A stretch of 12,880 nucleotides of DNA from Candidatus Bathyarchaeota archaeon (GTDB lineage: Archaea > Thermoproteota > Bathyarchaeia > TCS64). This document shows, piece after piece, positions 1-6,249 of the stretch. The DNA lies in assembly GCA_026014515.1 (NCBI GenBank), contig JAOZIG010000246.1, positions 1-12,880 on the forward strand, read 5' to 3'. Both the position numbers and the translations under genes were made by a program. Under the pieces are notes generated by a model. It ran no database searches. It had not been told where the DNA came from and worked only from the letters and a program-made list of their open reading frames with translations. Each line of letters begins with the position of its first letter. Position 1 is the first letter of the stretch.

Positions 1-271
1 CAGGTATCTCGATGCCGCCCGCCTCCTCGACTGAGCCACAGTAGGCTGTCTGATGGGCGTTGCTACAGATACCACAGACCCGTTCAGTGATGTATAGGTT
101 CTGTGTATAGTTACGTACCTCCATGGCTTTCTCGATACCACGGTGGTTGTAACCGATTCTTGGCTCGACGTCAATGACTGTCTCGCCGTCAACCGTGAAG
201 TAGAAACTCTCTGGCTCCTTTAGTGCTGGGTGCTGTGGACCAATTGGGATTACGAACTGTCTATCACTCAT
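1..271 (-). CDS. Group 4 [NiFe]-hydrogenase large subunit / NuoD-like, N-terminal 90 residues (partial at left edge)
   Basis: This is the catalytic subunit homologous to NuoD and to group 4 hydrogenase large subunits (EchE, HycE, MbhL). It starts at ATG 271, overlaps the end of nuoC by 8 nt, and runs off the window. Residues 9-16 read PIGPQHPA, the shared N-terminal signature of the family. Residues 63-78 read ERVCGICSNAHQTAYC, the L1 motif in which C66 and C69 would bind the Ni-Fe site. Complex I NuoD lacks these cysteines; in Thermus Nqo4 the matching segment is RMDYLHS, whose Tyr binds quinone, and here that position is Gly67. This points to hydrogenase chemistry (H2 evolution or uptake with a low-potential carrier such as ferredoxin) rather than quinone reduction. 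The C-terminal L2 motif (DPCxxC type) is outside the window, so an intact active site is unproven. It is the last visible gene of the leftward unit. Confidence 0.9.
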   Translation of the reverse strand, partial: MSDRQFVIPIGPQHPALKEPESFYFTVDGETVIDVEPRIGYNHRGIEKAMEVRNYTQNLYITERVCGICSNAHQTAYCGSVEEAGGIEIP

Positions 272-749
272 CTTCCATTTCCTCTATTGCTTTGTCTGCT
301 TTTTCACGGAGAGACTCGATGGAGTTCTCTTTCCTCAGTGGGTGCAAGCCCTCTGGCCAGTCATAGTCTAGGATTAGTCTAGCTGGGTTTGGGTGTCCCT
401 CTGGGAAAACTCCCATCAGATCATTTACTTCTCTCTCGTACAGGGTTGCTCCTGCCAATATTCCCGTTATACTGGGTATCTTCGGATCATCTTTTGGAAC
501 CGCGACTTTTAGGTTAAGCGCGAATCCAATGTTTCGAAGATGGTAGACTATGTCGTAATTTTCGATCATATCAACAGCGGTGATTGTTGTAATATGAACA
601 AAGCCCTCGTTACTAAGATGCTCAATGACTTTGAGAAGATTCTCTCGTGTAGTCCTTGCGTATGCAGCGTTAAGTCTCTGTAGCCTTGTCTCGGTTACAC
701 CGAGTTCTCCTAAGCTGTTGAGAAATTCTTGTTGTTCTTCTAAGTTCAT
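264..749 (-). CDS. nuoC: NuoC-like 30-kDa subunit of the complex I / group 4 hydrogenase family
   Basis: A 161-residue soluble protein of the respiratory-chain 30-kDa subunit family (NuoC, FpoC, MbhK-like), which packs against the large subunit in the cytoplasmic arm and binds no cofactor itself. The family signature is at residues 104-114, YEREVNDLMGV, followed by a GHPNP-ARL-DW-PEG-PLRK series at 118-140. The length fits a stand-alone NuoC rather than a NuoCD fusion. It starts at ATG 749, with a GGGGGA Shine-Dalgarno-like stretch about 5-10 bases upstream and an 11-nt gap after nuoB. Its TGA lies inside the start of the large-subunit gene, which suggests translational coupling. Transcription is probably from the nuoA promoter. 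The wording of the C-terminal motif resembles both Nuo and group 4 hydrogenase members, so this subunit alone does not decide between them. Confidence 0.92.
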   Translation of the reverse strand: MNLEEQQEFLNSLGELGVTETRLQRLNAAYARTTRENLLKVIEHLSNEGFVHITTITAVDMIENYDIVYHLRNIGFALNLKVAVPKDDPKIPSITGILAGATLYEREVNDLMGVFPEGHPNPARLILDYDWPEGLHPLRKENSIESLREKADKAIEEMEDE

Positions 750-760
750 TTATTTTCCCC

Positions 761-1180
761 CTAGTATCCTGCGCTCATCAAGAGCTTCACTACGCCGTCA
801 AGTATAGCTTCAGGCTTTGGTGGGCATCCTGGGATGTATGCGTTTACGGGGATGAACTTGTCAACTCCATCCATGGTATTGTAGCATTCTTGGAAGACTC
901 CTCCGCTTATGGCACAGCTTCCCACGGCAACCACGAACTTTGGTGCTGGCATCTGTTCATAGATTCTTTGTAGTCTTTTTCTGATCTTGCGTGGGACGCT
1001 GCCTGAGACTACCATGACATCTGCGTGTCTTGGTGTTCCCTTGAGCAGTGCTCCGAAACGCTCTACATCGAATTTAGGAGTCAACGCGGCTACGACCTCT
1101 ATGTCGCAGGCGTTACATGCGCCAGCGTTAAAGTGGATTAACCATGGTGATCTTGTTCTCGCCCATGTGACTAAGCTCAT
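761..1180 (-). CDS. NuoB-like small subunit with a hydrogenase-type N2 cluster ligand pattern
   Basis: This 139-residue protein carries the last [4Fe-4S] cluster before the active site in complex I and group 4 hydrogenases. The visible cysteine ligands are C22 and C25 (NAGACNACDIEVVAALTP), C89 (GSCAISGG) and C119 (PGCPPKPEAI). Complex I NuoB has two adjacent cysteines at the first position. The CxxC spacing and the GxCNxCDIE context are typical of group 4 hydrogenase small subunits (EchC, HycG, MbhJ). The next segment, with DVERFG and PRHADVMVVSG, also follows the hydrogenase pattern. It is short, with no N-terminal extension or Tat signal, so it should be cytoplasmic. Its ATG directly follows the nuoA stop (TAA then ATG), with GGAGGG about 7 bases upstream. 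With the CxxC large subunit next door it supports a hydrogenase catalytic core. Confidence 0.92.
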   Translation of the reverse strand: MSLVTWARTRSPWLIHFNAGACNACDIEVVAALTPKFDVERFGALLKGTPRHADVMVVSGSVPRKIRKRLQRIYEQMPAPKFVVAVGSCAISGGVFQECYNTMDGVDKFIPVNAYIPGCPPKPEAILDGVVKLLMSAGY

Positions 1181-1519
1181 TTAATGCTCCCTCCAGCTGA
1201 AAATTAGGATAGCTATGGAGACTATTCCGGCACCAGCGTAGAACAAGGGTAGGAGTAAGTTCACTGGCTGTGATACCGTTGTAGCGAGCACGAAGCCCAT
1301 TACGTCGAATATCATGAAATATACAGCATAGATGAAGAAGTTCTCTACATTCATCCTAACCTTAGTAGCTGGCACAGGTTCTCCACATGCATATGGTGCT
1401 AGCTTGCCCTCTGTGTCTGGGGACTTTGGCGAAACTTCTCTACCGATTCCCAGAACAAACAGTGCGACAATTATTGCTAGGCCCATAATAATAGTAAATC
1501 CTGATAGACCTACCAGCAA
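1181..1519 (-). CDS. nuoA: NuoA-like membrane subunit
   Basis: A three-helix membrane protein of the NuoA/FpoA family, which lies beside NuoH near the junction of the membrane and cytoplasmic arms. Counting from GTG 1552 it is 123 residues. The loop signature LAPYACGE is at 51-58, and TM2 carries IFDVMG with D83 matching the conserved FDVE motif. The usual Glu two residues after that Asp is Met85. I prefer TTG 1519 (112 residues): GAGGT at 1531-1527 sits 7 nt before it, while GTG 1552 has no ribosome-binding site and abuts a possible TATA box at 1553-1560. GTG 1552 remains possible. It heads the leftward operon nuoA-B-C-D. A recognisable NuoA is normal for complex I and Fpo but is not a standard part of Ech or Hyc hydrogenases, so its presence marks this complex as complex-I-like in architecture. 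Confidence 0.88.
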   Translation of the reverse strand: MLVGLSGFTIIMGLAIIVALFVLGIGREVSPKSPDTEGKLAPYACGEPVPATKVRMNVENFFIYAVYFMIFDVMGFVLATTVSQPVNLLLPLFYAGAGIVSIAILIFSWREH

Positions 1520-1526
1520 ACCTTGT

Positions 1527-1531
1527 ACCTC
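1527..1531 (-). promoter_or_regulatory. Shine-Dalgarno GAGGT favouring TTG 1519 as the nuoA start
   Basis: On the minus strand GAGGT is followed by a 7-nt spacer and TTG. No comparable motif precedes the upstream GTG at 1552. This is a prediction from spacing only. Confidence 0.45.
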
Positions 1532-1552
1532 AACATAGCGTAAAGTCAGCAC

Positions 1553-1715
1553 TTAAAAAGATTTACAGAGGATAGCGGAAATTTGATAATATACAATAGT
1601 TTGTCATTTCAGCTAGCATTTATTGTAAATACTTGATATTTTTACTGCCTAAAAATAACATTTCTTTTTCCCTAAAAGTCTAAAATAAGCCGTCTTTAGG
1701 AGCGAAATTTTTATA
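1553..1715. promoter_or_regulatory. Divergent promoter region between the nuoA and nuoJ transcription units
   Basis: An AT-rich spacer between two head-to-head operons of one complex. Leftward candidates are CTTTTTAAG (1552-1560, minus), preceded by a BRE-like GTAAAT, and GTATATTATC around 1587-1596 (minus). The rightward candidate is TTTTTATA at about 1707-1714, preceded by GCGAAA, a good archaeal BRE/TATA pair. Given the usual 25-27 nt from TATA centre to start site, rightward transcription would begin near 1737. I see no clear operator palindrome. Exact start sites are inferred. Confidence 0.55.
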
Positions 1716-1748
1716 GTGAGTGCGGAGATAGGTAAGCGATTCAAGATT

Positions 1749-1755
1749 AGGGGAG
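1749..1755 (+). promoter_or_regulatory. Shine-Dalgarno AGGGGAG favouring TTG 1761 as the nuoJ start
   Basis: AGGGGAG ends 5 nt before an in-frame TTG. The longer reading from GTG 1716 begins on the edge of the likely TATA box, and its nearest AGGAG (1698-1702) is 13 nt away. The TTG start is therefore preferred. Confidence 0.5.
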
Positions 1756-1760
1756 TTGCA

Positions 1761-2009
1761 TTGGCGTCAGAAATAGTTCAATATGTTCTTATCGCTTCGA
1801 CACTTGCCTTCGCATTGATGACTGCCGGTATGAAAAAGACACTCTACGCAGCACTAAGTCTGGGTGGAATGTGTGTTTGCCTTGGTGGTCTATACTGGAC
1901 AATGTATGCTCCATACGTGGGGTTGTTCCAGATGCTTATCTATGGCGGGGCAATTGTCGTTCTCTTCGTCTCCGTAATCATGTTTGTGAGAGGTGACCAA
2001 AATGAGTGA
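1761..2009 (+). CDS. nuoJ: NuoJ N-terminal half (J1)
   Basis: A small three-helix membrane protein matching the N-terminal part of NuoJ (TM1-3). About 82 residues long from TTG 1761, or 97 from GTG 1716. It contains the APYVGLFQMLIYGGAIVVLF segment that corresponds to the most conserved NuoJ helix. In complex I this helix carries the pi-bulge and the Tyr linked to coupling between the quinone site and the pumps; the Tyr is present here in LIYGG. The C-terminal part of NuoJ is encoded by the next gene, as with the two-gene fpoJ arrangement of Methanosarcina and the separate MbhD/MbhE proteins of hydrogenases. Its TGA overlaps the next gene by 8 nt, so this is a natural gene split and not a frameshift: the second ORF has its own start and ribosome-binding site. 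Confidence 0.88.
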   Translation: MASEIVQYVLIASTLAFALMTAGMKKTLYAALSLGGMCVCLGGLYWTMYAPYVGLFQMLIYGGAIVVLFVSVIMFVRGDQNE

Positions 2010-2274
2010 GTCTAATGTCGGTAAAGCGGCTGGAGTTGCCGTGGCGGTTCTTCTCTTCGCAGCATTGATGATGGTTGTACTCAGTGAGCCTTTCCCATAT
2101 ACATCAATGGCACACAGTGAAATGATACCAACACAACCAGGCGCGGAGATTGGAGGCGCGATGAGCGGGTTCCTATGGGACTTTAGAGGAATGGATCTTA
2201 CTTTCCAGACCCTCGTTCTATTCACAACAGCGATCTGCTGTCTAGCACTATTAAGAGAGGAGATGAAGCAATAA
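2002..2274 (+). CDS. NuoJ C-terminal half / MbhE-like subunit (J2)
   Basis: A 90-residue membrane protein with two predicted helices (about 10-28 and 68-85) joined by a roughly 40-residue non-membrane segment. The second helix region, GFLWDFRGMDLTFQTLVLFT, closely recalls the DFRG(Y/F)DTLGE-TVLF signature of MbhE and of the corresponding domain of MrpA, as well as the last helices of NuoJ. The long loop is also usual for NuoJ TM4-5. I chose ATG 2002 over GTG 1993 because GAGGTGA at 1990-1996 sits 5 nt before the ATG. It overlaps J1 by 8 nt and shares one base with nuoK (TAATG). Together with J1 it should rebuild one NuoJ unit between the catalytic module and the pump chain. The Mrp/Mbh resemblance fits the hydrogenase-type subunits on the other strand. 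Confidence 0.8.
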   Translation: MSESNVGKAAGVAVAVLLFAALMMVVLSEPFPYTSMAHSEMIPTQPGAEIGGAMSGFLWDFRGMDLTFQTLVLFTTAICCLALLREEMKQ

Positions 2275-2585
2275 TGGATGCAACAATATGGCTGGGAACA
2301 GCTTTCGCATTGTTCTCAATAGGAATTTATTGCATCAGCAAGAGTAACATGATAAGGATTCTCCTCGGCATCGAGATGATACTGAACGCGGCTAACTTTA
2401 CGTTCATATACTTCGCGGCTCAACGAGCAGCCGCAGGCTACGTGGACCCACTGGGTCAGAGCTTTGTATTCATGAGCATAGTTACCGGCGGCTGTGTCGT
2501 CGCGGTCGGCTTAGCGTTAATCGTAAACGCGTACAAGCAGTTTGAGACCACAGATGCACGGGAACTTCGGAGGCTGAAATGGTGA
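2274..2585 (+). CDS. nuoK: NuoK-like / MrpC-like membrane subunit
   Basis: A 103-residue three-helix membrane protein that occupies the E-channel region between NuoJ and the first antiporter subunit. TM2 carries LLGIEMILNAANF with Glu34, equivalent to the first essential NuoK Glu (E36 in E. coli). TM3 reads DPLGQSFVFMSIVTGGCVVA; the DPL-Q-FVF-SIV wording is close to MrpC and MbhG (DPLPQALVLTAIV). The second NuoK Glu (E72 in E. coli) aligns by eye with Val75, so only one of the two membrane carboxylates is kept. A charged cytoplasmic tail (ARELRRLKW) ends the protein. It overlaps the next gene by 7 nt. NuoK is the best name from operon position and TM2; by TM3 it could equally be called MrpC-like. 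Confidence 0.88.
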   Translation: MDATIWLGTAFALFSIGIYCISKSNMIRILLGIEMILNAANFTFIYFAAQRAAAGYVDPLGQSFVFMSIVTGGCVVAVGLALIVNAYKQFETTDARELRRLKW

Positions 2586-4063
2586 TACCAACAGCACTCT
2601 ACTACATGTTCGCACCCATGCTTATGGCGGTCATCGGTCTCTTGGCAGACAAGATGAAGACACCAAAGCTCAGGGATGGTGTAGCGATTTTGCTAAGTCT
2701 CTGGGGTGTCGTGAGCATGTGGATGCTCTACAATATGGGCATCAATGCAGGTGAAATACTAGTAATCAATATCGGCGGTAATCCGCCCCTTGGTGCATGC
2801 TTCGAGATCGATATGATGGGTCTCTACTTCGCCGCTACTGCGGTGATAACGAGTTTCCTCGTAACTGTCTATAGCTTCAGTTACATGGACCACGATACAC
2901 GCCTCACAGAGTACTATGCTTTGTTGAGCGCGATCACCGTGGGCATGACTGGAGTAGCATTCGCGGGTGACTTGTTCACATTGTTCGTCTTCTGGGAGAT
3001 GATGGGCATCGCGAGCTACAGCTTGGTCAGCTTCAGAAAAGACAGACCTGGACCAATCGAGGCAGGCTTCAAGTACATGATCATGGGAAGCGTTGGAAGC
3101 GTCATACTGTTCTTCGGTATGGCCTTCATCTACGGAATGGCTGGAACCCTGAACTTGGCGGTTCTAGCAAACACAATCCGTGGAACAGCATTAACCCCAT
3201 GGACAATCATAATCTTCGCGACACTAATCGTCGGATTCGGCGTAAAGTCCGCCATAGTGCCAATGCACACATGGCTACCAGACGCGCACCCAGAGGCACC
3301 AAGCCCCATCAGCGCACTACTGTCTGGAATAGTCATCGAGACAGGACTCTACGCAATGATCAGAGTACTCTATGTTCTCTACGAGCCGGCGCTATTCCAG
3401 CTACCAATGGCGATCCTAGCGTTCGCCACAATGACGCTGGGAAACCTGTTGGCACTACGACAGGATGACTTGAAACGTATGCTAGCCTACAGCAGCATCG
3501 CCCAGATGGGTTACATGCTAATCGGCGTGTCCACTGGACTAGCATATGGTTTGATGGGAACATTCCTGCACGTATTCAACCACGCGTTCATGAAAGGAAC
3601 CGCATTCCTTGCCGTGGGAAGCATCGACCACATGACAGGAACACGAGACATCAACGAGCTAAAGGGAGTAGGCAGAAAGATGCCATTCACAACCTTCAGC
3701 ATACTGATCTCATTCCTCGGTCTAGCAGGCGTACCCGGTACAAGCGGCTTCATCAGCAAGTTCGTGCTCTTCAGCTCAGCCATCGGCGCGGGATACATCC
3801 TACTAGCCGTCTTTGGAATACTGAACAGCACACTAAGCGTCGCATACTATGCAAGAGTCATAATGGCTCTGCTTGGTGAGGCGTCAGAGAACCCAGTTGA
3901 AGCAAAGGAGGCACCGCCATTAATGATAATGGTGACCTTGTTGATGGCATTGGTTATTCTCGTCTTCGGAATATTCCCCGAATCAGTGACGAGCTACGCA
4001 ACACTCGCCAGCAACGCCCTCATTGAGGGACTTAGCGAATACATAGGAGCGATACTATCATGA
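2579..4063 (+). CDS. Antiporter-like proton-pumping subunit, NuoN/MrpD type
   Basis: A 494-residue polytopic membrane protein of the proton-conducting membrane transporter family (NuoL/M/N, MrpA/D), of normal length for about 14 helices. Channel residues are visible: Glu140 (VFWEMMGIASY, TM5), Lys223 on the broken TM7 (GFGVKSAIVPMHTWLPDAH), His331 and His335, Lys339, and Lys394 (GFISKF) on TM12. GNLLALRQDDLKRMLAYSSI at 289-308 resembles NuoN, while the TM7 HTWLPDAHPEAPSPISALLS wording resembles MrpD and NuoM. By position directly after nuoK it should touch the NuoJ/K end of the chain, the place NuoN holds in complex I. The next gene begins in its stop codon (ATGA). All key charges are intact, so it should be an active pump. 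Assignment between NuoN, NuoM and MrpD is not certain by eye. Confidence 0.9.
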   Translation: MVIPTALYYMFAPMLMAVIGLLADKMKTPKLRDGVAILLSLWGVVSMWMLYNMGINAGEILVINIGGNPPLGACFEIDMMGLYFAATAVITSFLVTVYSFSYMDHDTRLTEYYALLSAITVGMTGVAFAGDLFTLFVFWEMMGIASYSLVSFRKDRPGPIEAGFKYMIMGSVGSVILFFGMAFIYGMAGTLNLAVLANTIRGTALTPWTIIIFATLIVGFGVKSAIVPMHTWLPDAHPEAPSPISALLSGIVIETGLYAMIRVLYVLYEPALFQLPMAILAFATMTLGNLLALRQDDLKRMLAYSSIAQMGYMLIGVSTGLAYGLMGTFLHVFNHAFMKGTAFLAVGSIDHMTGTRDINELKGVGRKMPFTTFSILISFLGLAGVPGTSGFISKFVLFSSAIGAGYILLAVFGILNSTLSVAYYARVIMALLGEASENPVEAKEAPPLMIMVTLLMALVILVFGIFPESVTSYATLASNALIEGLSEYIGAILS

Positions 4064-6249
4064 GCGTAATAGAAACAATCACGGCACATCCCGCACCCTT
4101 CCTAGTGTGGCTGCTGCCAATAATCGGGGCATTAATGATGCCCATCTTAGGAAAAATCAACGACAAGCTCAGAGACTATGGCGCAGTAGCCTTCGCAGGC
4201 TCAGCAGTAGTCGCTGCAGCATCAATGGGGCTCGACCTGTTCGCAGGACACACAGCGGGTGCCATTGAGTTATTCACATGGATGACACTACCCAGTGGAC
4301 ACCCCTTGAGCTTCGGCGTATTGGTTGACCCACTGAGCGTCATCATCATAAACGTGGTAGCCTTCATCAGCTTCCTGATCGTAGTCTACAGCACCAGCTA
4401 CATGCATGGGGACAAGTGCCTCACACGTTACTGGTTCCTGTTCCTATACTTCATCGGAAGCATGCTACTGCTGGTACTAGCGGACAACCTCGTAATGACC
4501 CTAATCGGTTGGGAGGGTGTCGGCGTATGCAGCTACGGATTAATCGGCTACTACTACAGAGATGCCAAAGACAGATGGCTAGGTGGACCACCACCAACAG
4601 AGATGTACCCACCAAGCCACGCAGGCATGAAAGCCTTCGTGGTAACCGGAATAGGTGATGTCTTCCTTATTGCAGGAATCTTCGTCATCTATTACTTCGC
4701 GGGTACATTCAACTACGCGGAGCTCATCGAGACAGCCCCAGTATGGCTTGAAGCCATGGGGCAGGTACCCGGTTTAGTAGCTTTGACGGCTATCCTATTG
4801 CTGGGTGGACCAATCGGTAAGTCCGCGCAGTTCCCATTCCATGAATGGCTACCCGAGGCAATGGCTGGACCTACAAGCGTTTCAGCGCTTATCCACGCCG
4901 CAACAATGGTCAAGGCGGGTGTCTACCTTGTAGCCCGTCTGAGCCCCATATTCTACATTGGAACATGGGCGTTGGGAATACAGGGAGCACAGGTATACTT
5001 CGTAGCCATTGCGTTGGTTGGAGCATTCACGTGTTTCCTAGCGGCGAGTCAGGCACTCGTTGCCATTGAGCTAAAGAAGATTCTGGCTTACTCAACGGTT
5101 AGCCAGATCGGCTATATGATGCTGGGTCTTGGACTTAGCGGTTTCACACAGGACGCCTATATCCCCGGCTTAACCGCAGGTATCTATCACCTAGCAAGCC
5201 ACGCTTTGTTCAAGGCTGCATTGTTCCTGAGCGCTGGTTCAGTGATCCACGCGGTGCACACAATCTACACCACGAACATGGGTGGACTGGGCAAGTATAT
5301 GCCAACCACTTACAAACTCATGGTGGTCGCCACACTGAGCCTCAGCGGTGTACCCATCTTCAGCGGCTTCTGGAGCAAGGACTCAGTATTCCTCGCAGCA
5401 CTGGTCGCAGGCACACCACTAGCATACGCGCTACTGGTTGTCGGCGTAGTCAGTGCAGCTATGACACTGACCTACAGCATCAGATACATTTCTAACACCT
5501 TCAGGGGCGACGAGAGTGAATTCATCAAGGAGATGAACCACCACGGACACGCACCACATGAGGCGCCAGCCACGATGTGGATGCCAATCGCGATACTCGT
5601 AGGACTATTCACCATAATGGGCTTGCTAGCGACAGCTGGACTAGCCAGTGAAGGTCTAAACCCTGAGATATTCATCGAGAACCAGATGCACATCACAGTC
5701 GAGCACCTACTACCCCACGATATAGCTGAGCACCTGCATGTACCACACATCGCGGGCTCAACAAAGCTAGTGGGAGCAGGTCTAAGCGCAATCGCACTAG
5801 CGGTTGGAGGCTACCTCGGCTACACGTTCTTCTGGACAAAGAAGATTGATTCATGGGCGTGGGTACAAGCCAGCCCCATGAGGATGAATATCCACAGTTT
5901 CCTATGGAACAGGTGGTACATGAACAAGATATACTACCTGATCTTCGTTGACGGGCTCGTACTAATGAGCAACGTCATACACAACGTCTTCGAGTCAAAC
6001 ATCTTGGTCTGGCTAAACGAAGGCATTGCAGGCATCACACAGAGCGTCTGCAACACACTATACGCCAAAGTTGAAGAAGGCGTAATATTCGGCGGCTTGA
6101 ACACAGATGTTCCATCCGCCGTAATCGGTCTATACAACCGAGCAAAGAAGACCCAGACAGGTCTTCTCAACATGAACCTGCTATACATGGCAGCCATGTT
6201 ACTGCTAGTAATACTAGCAATGCTATACGCAGGAGGTTTACTACTATGA
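4060..6249 (+). CDS. nuoL: NuoL-like distal proton-pumping subunit with extended lateral helix
   Basis: A 729-residue membrane protein, long for NuoL (613 in E. coli). The antiporter core has Glu152 (IGWEGVGVCSY), Lys254 in GKSAQFPFHEWLPEAMAGPT, the SALIHAATMV signature at 275-284, Lys340 (KKILAYSTVSQIGY), His377/His381, Lys385 and Lys440 (FWSKDSVF). A His-rich loop (NHHGHAPHEAP, 493-503) precedes the last core helices. The C-terminal part, from about 605, forms the long amphipathic lateral helix ending in KKTQTG (696-701) and a final transmembrane helix. From the NK-Y motif at 622 to QTG I count 80 residues; my remembered bacterial pattern has about 57. The extra length would suit spanning one more antiporter subunit, and the operon supplies four. 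It overlaps both neighbours by 4 nt. Identification as NuoL is secure; the size of the helix insertion needs an alignment. Confidence 0.95.
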   Translation: MSVIETITAHPAPFLVWLLPIIGALMMPILGKINDKLRDYGAVAFAGSAVVAAASMGLDLFAGHTAGAIELFTWMTLPSGHPLSFGVLVDPLSVIIINVVAFISFLIVVYSTSYMHGDKCLTRYWFLFLYFIGSMLLLVLADNLVMTLIGWEGVGVCSYGLIGYYYRDAKDRWLGGPPPTEMYPPSHAGMKAFVVTGIGDVFLIAGIFVIYYFAGTFNYAELIETAPVWLEAMGQVPGLVALTAILLLGGPIGKSAQFPFHEWLPEAMAGPTSVSALIHAATMVKAGVYLVARLSPIFYIGTWALGIQGAQVYFVAIALVGAFTCFLAASQALVAIELKKILAYSTVSQIGYMMLGLGLSGFTQDAYIPGLTAGIYHLASHALFKAALFLSAGSVIHAVHTIYTTNMGGLGKYMPTTYKLMVVATLSLSGVPIFSGFWSKDSVFLAALVAGTPLAYALLVVGVVSAAMTLTYSIRYISNTFRGDESEFIKEMNHHGHAPHEAPATMWMPIAILVGLFTIMGLLATAGLASEGLNPEIFIENQMHITVEHLLPHDIAEHLHVPHIAGSTKLVGAGLSAIALAVGGYLGYTFFWTKKIDSWAWVQASPMRMNIHSFLWNRWYMNKIYYLIFVDGLVLMSNVIHNVFESNILVWLNEGIAGITQSVCNTLYAKVEEGVIFGGLNTDVPSAVIGLYNRAKKTQTGLLNMNLLYMAAMLLLVILAMLYAGGLLL
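6231..6236 (+). promoter_or_regulatory. Strong Shine-Dalgarno AGGAGG for the first NuoM-like gene
   Basis: AGGAGG lies within the end of nuoL, 9 nt before ATG 6246. Together with the 4-nt overlap it supports independent initiation at that ATG. Confidence 0.6.

Noticed and set aside
1..1552. Ordinary NADH:quinone or F420H2:methanophenazine dehydrogenase
   Set aside because: No NuoE/F/G or FpoF/O gene is visible, and the B and D subunits carry hydrogenase-type cysteines. A donor module could still lie outside the window, so this is set aside and not excluded.
1890..2225. 111-codon antisense open frame across the J1/J2 junction
   Set aside because: Opposite strand of two recognised overlapping genes, with no ribosome-binding site and an unconvincing protein.
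1761..2274. nuoJ as a frameshifted pseudogene
   Set aside because: Each half has its own well-spaced ribosome-binding site and the overlap is a normal 8 nt. Two-gene nuoJ/fpoJ arrangements are known in archaea.
3511..3831. 106-codon antisense open frame in the first antiporter gene
   Set aside because: It mirrors conserved membrane-helix codons of the sense gene and has no promoter or family features.
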